Positions 47,289 to 56,816 of a stretch of 64,000 nt of DNA are shown one piece after another. Within the stretch, counting starts at the first letter, position 1; every line of letters starts with the position of its first letter. The stretch is from Shewanella sp. VB17 (GTDB lineage: Bacteria; Pseudomonadota; Gammaproteobacteria; Enterobacterales; Shewanellaceae), in assembly GCF_013248905.1 (NCBI RefSeq), contig NZ_JABRVS010000001.1, positions 62,001 through 126,000 of the forward strand. Direction: 5' to 3'. The notes under the pieces were generated by a model. That model worked only from the letters and a program-made list of their open reading frames with translations, made no database searches and was not told the origin of the DNA. Both the position numbers and the translations under genes were made by a program.

Positions 47289-47895
47289 AACCCATAACCC
47301 CTTTTTGCAGTTTTTATACGAGTTAGCAACATTTTATGCTATTAACATATATTTAATTAGAAAATGTAACTTTAACCACCCGTATTTTGGGGCAATTAAC
47401 CTACTAATGATGTAAAGAGGAGCAGTATAGACTTATAGCCTACAAATAAAAAGACAATACTTTACATCAATAACGCAATAAGCTTAACAACAAGGCCAAA
47501 CAATTAAAAAGCAACGTTTTACTTACAAATTTAAGAGTCACATGGCAATAAACATTTTACACACAAACAAACTTAAAGATAAAGAATAAGTATTAATATA
47601 ACCTAATAAAACAGGTGTATCACATCCGATTGAAATTTATAGTGTTGAAAGCATAGATTTTTAAATGAATTAGGTGTTTTTATTACTTGAACTTGACTGA
47701 ACTAATTTTAACCTAAAATAAAAACAAACAAAAACAAAACAAAAAAACAACATTAGGTCAACTAAATAAATTGAATAAAAAAAACCAAAAAGTTAAAAAT
47801 TTTTTATGAATTGAACATGACAAAAATATGAAAAAAAATGACATTAAAAACTAAATAACATTATTAAAATCATAAAATAAAAACACTTTCGTCAT
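47289..47895. promoter_or_regulatory. Long AT-rich exsB-exsA intergenic region
   Basis: About 600 bases without a gene, with many A- and T-tracts (for example 47715-47790 and 47825-47880). In Vibrio parahaemolyticus the equivalent exsB-exsA gap carries an exsA promoter silenced by H-NS; this region's length and composition fit such a role. I cannot point to an exact -10/-35 pair or an ExsA box here. Confidence 0.55.
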
Positions 47896-48360
47896 TTAAT
47901 TTTTTTGATATGGCTTAAGAACTAAATCTAACTTACTTGTACCCAATTGATAGAGATAGTCGGCACTCGCAGTTGCTTTATATTGACTTCCAACCTGCAA
48001 TTTTGTTGTTATTTTCATCGCTCCTTGACCAGCTTGAATAGGTGCCACTGCAAATGAGTAACGCACAGGCAATCGAGTATTTTTGTAAATTTGTTCCCCA
48101 ACCAATAACAATTGACCTTCATATTGCATGTACAAAGTAACCGTTAACATTGAATTATATGCTGGCACGTAATCAGCAAAGGAAATCCATCCAGTCACAT
48201 TAGCAGCCTGCATAAATTGATGATCTGTCTGGTTAACCTCTGTAATCGGTTGAACAATTCTAGTCACGCTTACGTCGACACACGATGCCAGCATAAAGAT
48301 CGGTATCAACAACAATAAATAACGATAAAGCCCCGTAGCACCATAAAAAACAACATTCAT
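47896..48360 (-). CDS. exsB: Secretin pilotin lipoprotein ExsB/YscW
   Basis: A lipoprotein of 154 residues from the ATG at 48360; the lipobox is FMLASC with Cys27. The mature part is a beta-sandwich of the YscW/YbaY kind (WISFADYVPAYNSMLTVTLY ... LPVRYSFAVAP). YscW carries the secretin YscC to the outer membrane. An upstream in-frame ATG at 48450 would put the lipobox too far in. Divergent from exsC. Confidence 0.85.
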   Translation of the reverse strand: MNVVFYGATGLYRYLLLLIPIFMLASCVDVSVTRIVQPITEVNQTDHQFMQAANVTGWISFADYVPAYNSMLTVTLYMQYEGQLLLVGEQIYKNTRLPVRYSFAVAPIQAGQGAMKITTKLQVGSQYKATASADYLYQLGTSKLDLVLKPYQKN

Positions 48361-48564
48361 AACATTAAACTTCTCATCCGTTTCATAATAAGTATTAGAT
48401 AATAACATAATCACATCAACCACAGTTTCATCGTTGGGTATAGCGACCATCAGCTAAAAATTCACAGCGAATTACAACAATTATTAAGCAGACATATTGT
48501 TAGACTTAGTTAATTATTAGCCAGTAAACCTTCCTGTAGCAGGATTTATACATTGGACTTCACT

Positions 48565-49020
48565 ATGGATGCATTGAAGATAATTAATGCTATTTTACGA
48601 AATTTTGGTAACAGTATAGGTCTTACAGATCTTATATTGAAAGATAACAAAGTCAGTCTTTCATTTGATGATGCCCTCATTGTCAATATGAAATATCAAG
48701 CAGAACAAGAACTGTTAACCTTTGAAGCACAAATTTCTGTCAGTGAGACACTAGATGACCCTCTTCTCAGGGCACTGTTAGCCTTTAACTATCACTGGGC
48801 AGAACATCAATTATTTTTTGGCTTAAATTTAGACACTCAACACCTGTGTCTTTATCAGCATGTCGATATATCGCAGATTGATTACGACCAATTTGAAATG
48901 GTATTGGCTGAGATAGTATCACAGGCAGAAAAATGGGCTGAATTGCTCAATTTAGAGGATGAAACAGCATTGCTGGAGCAACAGCCACATAGCACTAACA
49001 TCAGTGGGATCAGGGTATAG
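48565..49020 (+). CDS. exsC: Type III chaperone and anti-antiactivator ExsC
   Basis: ExsC binds either the secreted ExsE or the antiactivator ExsD, tying transcription to secretion. The 151-residue protein aligns well by eye with P. aeruginosa ExsC: the N-terminal helix, then LLRALLAFNYHWAEHQLFFG (ExsC has a similar FNRHWHRFDLHFG) and LDTQHLCLYQHVDI. The ATG at 48565 (MDALKIINAILRNFG) fits that N-terminus better than the TTG at 48553. It lies on the opposite strand from exsB-exsA. Confidence 0.88.
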   Translation: MDALKIINAILRNFGNSIGLTDLILKDNKVSLSFDDALIVNMKYQAEQELLTFEAQISVSETLDDPLLRALLAFNYHWAEHQLFFGLNLDTQHLCLYQHVDISQIDYDQFEMVLAEIVSQAEKWAELLNLEDETALLEQQPHSTNISGIRV

Positions 49021-49025
49021 GTATT

Positions 49026-49310
49026 ATGGTTAATGGTATCAATAATAAACATGGTATTGCTCATCAAGCCCCCCCAATGCAAACAGAGCCCACCCAACTA
49101 GCTTCAACTAGGTTTACCCAAAGAAATATCAATGTAATACCCAATCACGAAGCCGATTTATCTAAAGCTCAATCAACGTTAGATTTACACTATTTACTTC
49201 ACCAATCTTTTCCTAATCACTCTCCAAAGCATATTTCGGCCTTATTAACTCCCACTACGGATAATCAACCCGTTGAATCGTTGCGTCAAAAAACAATAAA
49301 AATTGTATAA
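49026..49310 (+). CDS. exsE: ExsE-like secreted regulator
   Basis: ExsE stays bound to ExsC until the secretion channel opens and it is exported. This 94-residue protein starts 5 bases after exsC ends; small, polar and Gln/Asn/His-rich with a disordered N-terminus, as expected for a secreted substrate (ExsE of P. aeruginosa has 81 residues). Sequence similarity is too weak to identify it alone, so the call rests on its place next to exsC. Confidence 0.68.
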   Translation: MVNGINNKHGIAHQAPPMQTEPTQLASTRFTQRNINVIPNHEADLSKAQSTLDLHYLLHQSFPNHSPKHISALLTPTTDNQPVESLRQKTIKIV

Positions 49311-49339
49311 AAAATGGTGAGCCAAAAGCTCACCATTTT
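49311..49339. terminator. Bidirectional terminator between exsE and yopD
   Basis: A perfect 12-bp stem (aaaatggtgagc and its complement) around a 5-base loop, with A-rich sequence on the left and T-rich sequence on the right, lies between the convergent exsE and yopD genes. It can stop transcription from both sides. Confidence 0.88.
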
Positions 49340-49361
49340 CATTCAAGTTCAAATCAAATAA

Positions 49362-50378
49362 TTAAGATAGTGTCGTTGCTGCTTTCCACGCTTGATTCTG
49401 ACTATCAGCAATGGTGCGATACATCTCTCTCACTTCTTTTAAAAAGTTATCATTGTAACTGACACGATCATCTGCTTTCTGCTTCTCAGCTTGCTGCAAT
49501 GTTCCTTCAGCCTCTTCTTCTTTCTGAGATGCTTGCGCTTCCGTTTGCACGACACTGCCAGCATTATTAGTCACTTGACCAACCCCTTGCAATACCGCAT
49601 TACGTGCTTGCCCACGAGAATCTCGCGCCCTAAGTAACGTATCTAGTTCAGAGTTTTTCCGACTTAATTGACCAATCTCAGCATCGGTACCTCGCAAAGC
49701 TCGAGAAACGCTTTTACCTTCATCCTGCAAATCCGTTAAGGTATCTTTAAACTTCTGCTGGTTTGCCAACTTATTATTAACATTACCACTTTCATTGAGC
49801 TGGTTAATACTTTTCTTAGCCGATAACCCACCCATAACAGCGCTACTCATCGCCAATACTCCGCTCACAACAGCCATGGCAATCAACGCACCTTTTGCCG
49901 TTCTTAATTCAGCCGCTTGTGCTTTTATTGACGCCACAGAAGCCGATGCTGCAATATCACGCTGAGTAATATTCAATTCACGGTTATCTTTAGCCAGTTG
50001 AAATAATAAAACCATTAGTGCAAAGATATCAGATGAGTCACTTTTGCCTGATGGGCTGGCAGAGGATTTTCCACCAATACCTACCGAACTTAAAAACTCA
50101 TTTAATTTCTTTTCTACAACATTAACTGCAGTACCGAGCCGGTTTGTTAACTCTTCAGAATTAATCGACTCTAATAATTGAGACAACTTTACTGTTTGAG
50201 TTGGATCTAAATTTGCCAATGGGGCTTCCAATACCACTCTGTTTCCTTGGCGAATACTCAACATTTCACCATTTTCAGCAACTTGAAATGGGGTGGTTTT
50301 TGGTGCCTTTGTTGACTCTACAGAAGTGATGTCATTACTCGAGACGCCTCTAAACTCACTTTGGGTTATTATATTCAT
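49362..50378 (-). CDS. yopD: Translocon protein YopD/SctB-like
   Basis: The minor translocator which, with YopB, forms the pore in the host membrane. The 338-residue protein has one clear hydrophobic segment (GALIAMAVVSGVLAMSSAVM), an N-terminal secretion region and a C-terminal amphipathic helix (DNFLKEVREMYRTIADSQNQ). It follows yopB and is the end of the translocator operon. Confidence 0.9.
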   Translation of the reverse strand: MNIITQSEFRGVSSNDITSVESTKAPKTTPFQVAENGEMLSIRQGNRVVLEAPLANLDPTQTVKLSQLLESINSEELTNRLGTAVNVVEKKLNEFLSSVGIGGKSSASPSGKSDSSDIFALMVLLFQLAKDNRELNITQRDIAASASVASIKAQAAELRTAKGALIAMAVVSGVLAMSSAVMGGLSAKKSINQLNESGNVNNKLANQQKFKDTLTDLQDEGKSVSRALRGTDAEIGQLSRKNSELDTLLRARDSRGQARNAVLQGVGQVTNNAGSVVQTEAQASQKEEEAEGTLQQAEKQKADDRVSYNDNFLKEVREMYRTIADSQNQAWKAATTLS

Positions 50379-50387
50379 AAACTGCTC

Positions 50388-51659
50388 CTATACAGCCGCT
50401 GGACGGCTTAAAATTTCTTTCATCGAATCGCCTTTTCCATTAAGGATCTGCATTATCATTTGCATTACCTCTTGGAATTCTTGGCTCATTCGGCTAATTT
50501 CCTCTTTAAGGCGTTCGATAATGGCCCGCATAGCCACAACTTCAGCACGGCTCTCTTGAGTTTCCGCCTGCTTTCCTGTCGCATGAGCTTGAAAAGCGGT
50601 ACTCACTGTACTGGCCGTACCTTGTGCCACATTCGCGGTAGTATCAGTAACCGTCGAGACCACCCTCACCTTGGTGGCTGCATTACCAAATTTATTAACA
50701 GAGGTACCTAATTTAGCAAGGTCGTCAAGTTTATCAGCGACTTTTGTCATTCCAGACGCTAATTTAGCACTCACTTTCCCAGCCAGCTGAGCCCCTTTAA
50801 CTGCGGCAGCGCCACCAAACGTCGCCACGGTACTCACCACAGCCGAAATAATCTCTAACGCCATCATTACTTTCTGTAATACTTCAACATTAACGCCGGC
50901 ATCTTTTAGTGCACTTTGTACCGCAGGCTCTTGTAATATTTGTGAGGCTAGACCAAATACGCCCCCAGCAATCATTGCTGCACCAGCGATTGCACCAACG
51001 CCAGTAGCCACCATCATAACACCAATAACGATCGATAATGCTGCACTTAAATAACCAAATATTTTCCCAAAAACACCTGCTTTTTTAGCATCTTGCGCAG
51101 CTTCTTCTGACTCTTTAATCTTAGCTTGATTATCTTTCATCTGAGCTTCGTTTTCAGAACGAACTCGCTTAATCTCTTCACCTTTTAATTTATTCTGAGC
51201 TTTTTCAAGCTCTGTTGTTGTCTTAGCTAGCTCAATTTCAAAGCTATCAACAGAGGAAGCAGCCAAAGCAATAAAAGCACCACCAACACCATACTCAGCC
51301 CCTTTACCTAAATCTTTAGGTAATCCGGCGCCATTTTTAAAAGATGAGGTTAAAAACTGGATAAACATATCACCCGCTTTAGCCAATACATCCTGTGTCG
51401 TATTTTGATTGCCTTGCATGAGCAGACTAAGCGCTTTGAACGTTTCCTCTGCACTAGAAAGTGATGTTGTATTAACTAAAGGACTCGGTTTATCTAAGCT
51501 GGCTCTATGTTGATTGATACCAAGCACATTATCTTGCCCAGCATTTCGACTTACTGTGACACCTAGACTTTCTGGTAACTTATTATTGTTAATTGTTGGA
51601 TCATTATCCGCTAACACAAAACTCTGCGCTAACGGACTGGGTAACGTGATCGAATTCAT
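50388..51659 (-). CDS. yopB: Translocon protein YopB/SctE-like
   Basis: The major translocator, 423 residues. Two hydrophobic stretches are visible: ALSIVIGVMMVATGVGAIAG with AAMIAGGVFGLASQI, and VMMALEIISAVVSTVATFGG. A coiled-coil region precedes them (TTTELEKAQNKLKGEEIKRV). It starts at the lcrH stop (1-base overlap) and lies in the same order as in Yersinia and Pseudomonas. Confidence 0.92.
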   Translation of the reverse strand: MNSITLPSPLAQSFVLADNDPTINNNKLPESLGVTVSRNAGQDNVLGINQHRASLDKPSPLVNTTSLSSAEETFKALSLLMQGNQNTTQDVLAKAGDMFIQFLTSSFKNGAGLPKDLGKGAEYGVGGAFIALAASSVDSFEIELAKTTTELEKAQNKLKGEEIKRVRSENEAQMKDNQAKIKESEEAAQDAKKAGVFGKIFGYLSAALSIVIGVMMVATGVGAIAGAAMIAGGVFGLASQILQEPAVQSALKDAGVNVEVLQKVMMALEIISAVVSTVATFGGAAAVKGAQLAGKVSAKLASGMTKVADKLDDLAKLGTSVNKFGNAATKVRVVSTVTDTTANVAQGTASTVSTAFQAHATGKQAETQESRAEVVAMRAIIERLKEEISRMSQEFQEVMQMIMQILNGKGDSMKEILSRPAAV

Positions 51660-52147
51660 TATGTAACTCCTTGTTTAGTTATCTCCTCCAGCATTGCACT
51701 GGCTCGCAGCGCCAGCGCGGAGTAAGCTGGCTGTGTTTTTGCTAAATGATTGGCGGTATAAAACCCACTTTCAGCCGCTTCCATATTCCCAAGAGACAAA
51801 TGACATTCTGCGGCATGGAATGGAGCTCTGGGTTCATTAACATCAATCAAGGTAACAAAACTATATGCATCAACAGCTTGTTCGTACTGTTGTAATTCCT
51901 GGCGACAAGCACCAAGCCCCATAAAAAAACGCACTTGATAATGATCGAGTGTACATAACAGCTGAAATATTTTATGAGCTTGATCATATTTAGCCGATTC
52001 AAAATAATTAAAGGCAACTGCATACATTTGTTCGATTGCATCATCAGGAACATTGCGTAACATCCCCATTGTGCCGCCATCTTCAATAAAAGAGAGCAGT
52101 TCATCTTCATAATTAATGTCTTCAGTTTGATTAAGGTCTGTCATCAT
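51659..52147 (-). CDS. lcrH: Translocator chaperone LcrH/SycD/PcrH
   Basis: A 162-residue TPR-type class II chaperone holding both translocators before secretion. The three TPR-like pairs are visible (YAVAFNYFESAKYDQAHKIF, FMGLGACRQELQQYEQAVDA, FHAAECHLSLGNMEAAESGF). It lies between lcrV and yopB, 5 bases after lcrV. Confidence 0.94.
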   Translation of the reverse strand: MMTDLNQTEDINYEDELLSFIEDGGTMGMLRNVPDDAIEQMYAVAFNYFESAKYDQAHKIFQLLCTLDHYQVRFFMGLGACRQELQQYEQAVDAYSFVTLIDVNEPRAPFHAAECHLSLGNMEAAESGFYTANHLAKTQPAYSALALRASAMLEEITKQGVT

Positions 52148-52152
52148 GATTC

Positions 52153-53112
52153 CTAAATGGCACGCAAAATGTCCTGTAACACACTGTGATATTTTTGTAC
52201 GAAGCGGTTAATGGCTTCGACAGTACTGTTATAAATAGAAGATATTTGACTCAGCTCGGTGGTTTTCAGGCTGACATCATCATTAATCAATTTAGATTTA
52301 TCCGAAATTGCAGTGCCTAAACTAGCGAGCTTTTCATCCCATTCGTCTTTTAATTCGGTATAAGAGTACATATCTAAAGAATCTATTCCTTTCGCGTTCA
52401 AGAAATCCTTGGTACTAATATTGGAGCTTTTACCTGTGATCTCTTGCAGTTTTTTATACTCAGGGGAAGCATAAAAATCTGCGTTATTTTTATAACCAAA
52501 ATCTGCGGCTGTGAGAGTTTCATTTGGATTATACGCTTCATTAGTCGAAATTTTTTGTTGGATCCCACTTTGAATTACGCCGTAAATTTTAAGTTCGTTG
52601 GATAAACCTTTAAGCTCTTCTTGAGCATTATCACGTTCAATTTGGTTAGCAAACAATCTATCTTGATATGCCACTAAAACAGGTGAATCGAGTCGATCAG
52701 AGAACACTGATAAAACAGCAAGATGTTTCACATCAGAAATATCGATTTTTTGCCCGACAGGCACAGCTTCGATGGTTTTTTGAAACAAAGTCTCTAAATC
52801 TTTATTGAATCGAATGAATAATGCACCATCAGTCTTTAACAAATCTTGAGGATTTTGACCAGTTGAAGCTAATTGATTCGCCACAATGCTCCAAAAACGT
52901 TCAAAGTCGCTGAGTTTTTGCTCAGGAGTAAGGTCGACTCCCTTTTTAGGTTCAAAAATATCATCATTTGCTGACCAGGCACCCGATGCTTTCAATTTAT
53001 CCTCAATGATCTTAGCAAACGCTTTGAGATCCTCTAAATTTTGACCTTCTGACGTTTCTCTAACACGAGCAACGATGTCTGCGGGGCTATTACTTATGGA
53101 ACTTATCGCCAT
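52153..53112 (-). CDS. lcrV: Needle-tip V-antigen-like protein LcrV/PcrV
   Basis: A 319-residue protein capping the needle and scaffolding the translocon. The order lcrG-lcrV-lcrH is kept, and the segment ILFIRFNKDLE-like (here GALFIRFNKDLETLFQKTIE) with LAVLSVFSDRLDSPVLVAYQ and the long C-terminal helix (LINDDVSLKTTELSQISSIY) fits the V-antigen dumbbell. The exposed host-facing part is variable, as expected. Confidence 0.9.
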   Translation of the reverse strand: MAISSISNSPADIVARVRETSEGQNLEDLKAFAKIIEDKLKASGAWSANDDIFEPKKGVDLTPEQKLSDFERFWSIVANQLASTGQNPQDLLKTDGALFIRFNKDLETLFQKTIEAVPVGQKIDISDVKHLAVLSVFSDRLDSPVLVAYQDRLFANQIERDNAQEELKGLSNELKIYGVIQSGIQQKISTNEAYNPNETLTAADFGYKNNADFYASPEYKKLQEITGKSSNISTKDFLNAKGIDSLDMYSYTELKDEWDEKLASLGTAISDKSKLINDDVSLKTTELSQISSIYNSTVEAINRFVQKYHSVLQDILRAI

Positions 53113-53126
53113 ACTTTATTCCTTAA

Positions 53127-53444
53127 TTAAATCATCATGCCACGCATCATAGCTGGCCTACGTTTTTTACTGCCTTTTTCTGCCAAACTTGGATTTTCGG
53201 CCACTGCAGCCCGCCGTTGACGGTGTACTTCATGCATTAACTCTTTTTCTGCTTGTTGGGTCAACGCTGGCATCATCGCACTGTTATCAAAAATAGTACT
53301 GGCTGCGAGACGGCTCACTCCCATTCCCGCAAGCATTTCACTCACTAATTCAGTTCTTTGTCCGGCATTTTCTATCGCTTTATCAGCCTCTGCGATAGTG
53401 GCCAATAATCTTGCCTGTTCAGGATCTGACATTGTGTTCTCCAT
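53127..53444 (-). CDS. lcrG: Tip-protein chaperone LcrG/PcrG
   Basis: A small protein of 105 residues (or 101 from the second Met) that binds LcrV and blocks secretion from the cytoplasm. It is helical in the first two thirds (LVSEMLAGMGVSRLAAST; QAEKELMHEVHRQRRAAVA) and ends in a basic tail. The call relies on size and on its place before lcrV. I saw no convincing ExsA box in the 107-base gap upstream. Confidence 0.85.
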   Translation of the reverse strand: MENTMSDPEQARLLATIAEADKAIENAGQRTELVSEMLAGMGVSRLAASTIFDNSAMMPALTQQAEKELMHEVHRQRRAAVAENPSLAEKGSKKRRPAMMRGMMI

Positions 53445-53551
53445 AATAAAATGTGATCTTGTTTAAGGTTGTAACTCAGAGGCGTAAAATTATCATTAAA
53501 TCGTTTATTGGTGCTTTCTATCTACTCTGATCCGCTCTTTTACAGGACAAC

Positions 53552-53959
53552 TCAATGAATATTCCTTAAATTCGCAAGTAATAACGAATATTGTCCGCTT
53601 TCTATATTGAATTCAGCGCCTGTGTGTTCATAATAACGAGCTAACCTCTTATTACTTAGACGGCTCCCTCGATAAACATCCACCTTTCCCTCAAGGCGGT
53701 ATTCTTTGCCTAAGACTTGAATTGCAGCCTCGGCTAATATGTACAGGGGTTTAAAGGGGCTGCTAAGACCCAATTTAGCCTGTTGACGGCTGAATTTAAC
53801 AATCAATATTCGCTTAAGGTCGGGTTCAACACGATACACTAATGATGCATTATCTAGTGTTATCATCATGCCTAACTCGATCTCAGTATTTTGCCAATAA
53901 CAGGATTGCACACTGTAACCCTGCCTAATAAAATATCGATTTAAATTATCCTCACTCAC
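53552..53959 (-). CDS. lcrR: LcrR/PcrR family protein
   Basis: A 135-residue protein in the lcrR position, between yscV and lcrG, with which it overlaps by 4 bases on the yscV side. LcrR/PcrR acts in low-calcium or contact control of secretion by an unclear mechanism. Motif-level support is limited (ARYYEHTGAEFNIESGQYSL near the C-terminus). Confidence 0.82.
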   Translation of the reverse strand: MSEDNLNRYFIRQGYSVQSCYWQNTEIELGMMITLDNASLVYRVEPDLKRILIVKFSRQQAKLGLSSPFKPLYILAEAAIQVLGKEYRLEGKVDVYRGSRLSNKRLARYYEHTGAEFNIESGQYSLLLANLRNIH

Positions 53960-56073
53960 ATTCCTACCCTGCCCAGTGGCTGAATATTAATTTGTTGCGT
54001 CAGCTCCTGAAACGACAACACAGGTAAATCATAGTAATCGGCTTCAATGAGTTTACGAACATAACGGCGTATATCCATCGATACCACCATCACGGGTTTA
54101 TTATTCATCTGGCTAAGTTCACCAACAGTTTGTTTAACTTGTGAAAGAAATTCCTGAGTAACTGAAGGGTCTAGAGCTAAGTAACTGCCAGCAGATGTTT
54201 GACGCACACCATTACGAATCGTCTCTTCTAATTGTTGTTCTAATAAATAAGCAGGGAGCACATTTTGTCCATTAGAATACTTATAACAGATATAACGCTT
54301 TAAGCTGGTCCGAATATATTCGGTAAGTTGAACAACATCTTTCTCTTTTTGCCCCCACTCAACCATAGCCTCAAGGATGGTACGCAGGTTTCTTATGGAG
54401 ATATCTTCAGACACTAAACGTTGCATGATCTCGGTCATTTTCTGCAATGGCACCATGCGTTGAGCTTCTTTAACCAACTCCCCATAACTTGCATCCATCT
54501 CTTCAAGTAAATAACGTGTCTCTTGAATTCCAACAAAATCTTCAGCGTACTCTTTGAGCACATGAGAAAGATGATAAGTTAAAATTCTGTCAGCTGTAAG
54601 AAAACCTATCCGAGATTTATCTAATGTTTCTCTTTTGCTATCACTCACCCAGATAGTGTCGATATTTGGCAAGAAGTTTTCACCTCTGTCATAGCTAATG
54701 TTCAACAATTCAATTTGCTCACTGCCCTCAGTGACTAATAATTTCTCTTTCATAATTCGCCCTCTTGCCACAGGAACTTCTTGCAAGTGGATCACATATT
54801 GCTGATTATCCAAACTGGCATTAAAACGTAAATGAATACCCGGAAAAGGAACACCTAAATCCAAATACAATGCGCGTCGAACTCGGACTAACTCATCATT
54901 AAAAGAGATGGCCTCTAAGTGTGACTGCAAGCTAGCATCAATATCGATCATTAAAGGAACCGTTAAAGCAAACTCTTCTTTACTGCCTAATTTATTACCA
55001 TTGTTTTGTATTGAACTATTTTTAGGTTTGGCTGCAGGCGCTCCAGCACCATTGGCTAAGAAAGATGGCAGATCATCATTCTTGCTCATTATCAACTTTT
55101 TAGCATTGAAGCTTATTAAGACACCTCCCCCCCCAACCACCAAGGCCAAAATGAGAAAAGTGCCCGTAGGAAAACCTGGAATAAAGGCAAATAAAATTAA
55201 CAAGGCTCCGCCAATCATTAAAGCCCTAGGTTGAGCAGTCACTTGATCGCCAATCTCAGAGCCCATATCCGATGCATTTTCGTTGTTATCAACTCGCGTA
55301 ACAATCATACCCGCCGTGATGGCAATCAGTAGCGCAGGGATTTGAGAAACTAATCCATCACCAATCGTTAGTACTGAAAAAAGTTGCAGCGCATCAGCTG
55401 CTGACATCCCTTTTTGTGTCACACCGATGGTCACACCACCCAATATATTAACAAATATAATCACCAAACCCGCAATGGCATCACCTTTGACGAACTTCAT
55501 CGCGCCGTCCATCGAACCATACATCTGGCTTTCTTTTTCAATCACTGAACGGCGCTCTCTCGCTTCATGCACATCAATCACACCCGCACGCATATCACCA
55601 TCAATACTCATTTGCTTACCCGGCATAGCATCCAGAGAAAAACGCGCACTGACCTCAGCAACACGTTCTGACCCCTTCGTTATCACTAGAAATTGCACTA
55701 TGGTGATAATTAAAAAGATAACCAAACCAACAATAAGATTCCCCCCAACAACAAAGTTACCAAAGGTATAAACTATCTGCCCCGCATCCGCTTGCAACAA
55801 AATAAGTCGAGTTGTAGTGATTGATAATGAGAGTCTGAAAATAGTCGTAATGAGCAGTACAACAGGAAATGCAGAAAATTCAAGAGGAGACTTGATATAA
55901 ATGGCTAACATCATTAACACAACGGCAATCGTGATATTAATACCAATTAATACATCCACCAAGGCCGTAGGAAGAGGCAAGATCATCATAAAAATGACCC
56001 CGAGCAATAACACCGCAAGCATAATATCTTTGCGCTGACTGACTAGATTTAATACATTGATTAATTTATTCAT
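53956..56073 (-). CDS. sctV: Type III secretion export gate protein YscV/SctV (LcrD)
   Basis: The injectisome homologue of FlhA, 705 residues. Eight N-terminal membrane segments include the family signature SARFSLDAMPGKQMSIDGDM, followed by the large cytoplasmic ring domain that binds chaperones and switch proteins. The paralogous flhA is at 11970 in this window. The gene overlaps yscY by 8 bases and lcrR by 4. Confidence 0.97.
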   Translation of the reverse strand: MNKLINVLNLVSQRKDIMLAVLLLGVIFMMILPLPTALVDVLIGINITIAVVLMMLAIYIKSPLEFSAFPVVLLITTIFRLSLSITTTRLILLQADAGQIVYTFGNFVVGGNLIVGLVIFLIITIVQFLVITKGSERVAEVSARFSLDAMPGKQMSIDGDMRAGVIDVHEARERRSVIEKESQMYGSMDGAMKFVKGDAIAGLVIIFVNILGGVTIGVTQKGMSAADALQLFSVLTIGDGLVSQIPALLIAITAGMIVTRVDNNENASDMGSEIGDQVTAQPRALMIGGALLILFAFIPGFPTGTFLILALVVGGGGVLISFNAKKLIMSKNDDLPSFLANGAGAPAAKPKNSSIQNNGNKLGSKEEFALTVPLMIDIDASLQSHLEAISFNDELVRVRRALYLDLGVPFPGIHLRFNASLDNQQYVIHLQEVPVARGRIMKEKLLVTEGSEQIELLNISYDRGENFLPNIDTIWVSDSKRETLDKSRIGFLTADRILTYHLSHVLKEYAEDFVGIQETRYLLEEMDASYGELVKEAQRMVPLQKMTEIMQRLVSEDISIRNLRTILEAMVEWGQKEKDVVQLTEYIRTSLKRYICYKYSNGQNVLPAYLLEQQLEETIRNGVRQTSAGSYLALDPSVTQEFLSQVKQTVGELSQMNNKPVMVVSMDIRRYVRKLIEADYYDLPVLSFQELTQQINIQPLGRVGM

Positions 56074-56431
56074 GAAGGCTACCGCTTAACTTTTGAGATT
56101 GACTTGTTTCATACATATCGATATACAAGTCATAGGCTTTTCTCGCTTCATCTCCCTTATTTAATCGCCAATAAGCACGACTTAAACAAAGCAATAATGC
56201 GGTTTTATCATTGCCTCTACTTTCAACAAGTAGGGTTTGACACCATTGAACTGATGACTCATATTCCTCAGCCTCAAGACATGCAAGTGCTAAAGTACGT
56301 TGAGCGGCTTTACACTCTGGTGCACACAACACAATGGCTTTAAGTAACACCACAGCTTTTTTCGGGTGTTTATATTGCATCTGTAAGCAAGCATGTAAAT
56401 GTAATAATTCAATTTCACTTTGATTCAGCAT
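56066..56431 (-). CDS. yscY: YscY/Pcr4 chaperone
   Basis: A 121-residue TPR-like chaperone that pairs with YscX and binds YscV. TPR-like helices (LHLHACLQMQYKHPKKAVVL; QRTLALACLEAEEYESSVQW) are visible. It lies between yscX and yscV in canonical order. Confidence 0.9.
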   Translation of the reverse strand: MLNQSEIELLHLHACLQMQYKHPKKAVVLLKAIVLCAPECKAAQRTLALACLEAEEYESSVQWCQTLLVESRGNDKTALLLCLSRAYWRLNKGDEARKAYDLYIDMYETSQSQKLSGSLHE

Positions 56432-56438
56432 CTTATCT

Positions 56439-56816
56439 TTACACTTTCAATAATAAATGAGACGCAAGAGTAAGATAATCTTGATCTATTTTCGTTTGCT
56501 TCATCGAAGTAGCGGCATCATGTAAATCCGCAGATTCAAGCTGACAAGCTAATCGTGCTAGTTTTTCAGCGGTATCTGTAAATACGGCTTGGTATTGTTT
56601 TGGCCTAAGTAAACTCATATCACTCACCTTAGGCTGAAGCAAAGATTTGAGCGTATGCTCCCCAGGTGAAAGTTCATACAATTTATCAAGGTGAGATGGG
56701 ATGGCCTCACCATTTGGCGGTAACGAAAAGCGTGTTGGGAACGGGTGTTCTAACTCATCACTGGCATAAAAGCTAAGGTGCTCTATGCCGATATTTGCAG
56801 CTGTCACTTTACTCAT
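56439..56816 (-). CDS. yscX: YscX/Pcr3 early secreted protein
   Basis: A 125-residue export component, itself secreted, found only in Ysc-type systems. The C-terminal half (RLACQLESADLHDAATSMKQ, LTLASHLLLKV) is the YscY-binding part. It overlaps sycN by 4 bases. Confidence 0.88.
   Translation of the reverse strand: MSKVTAANIGIEHLSFYASDELEHPFPTRFSLPPNGEAIPSHLDKLYELSPGEHTLKSLLQPKVSDMSLLRPKQYQAVFTDTAEKLARLACQLESADLHDAATSMKQTKIDQDYLTLASHLLLKV

Noticed and set aside
48361..48450. Longer N-terminus for the exsB product
   Set aside because: It would put the lipobox at residue 57, too far from the N-terminus for a lipoprotein signal; the ATG at 48360 gives a normal one.
48451..48564. ExsA box before exsC
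   Set aside because: GAC is followed by TGTTA after only four bases and there is no A-tract at the right place, unlike the two well-matching sites.
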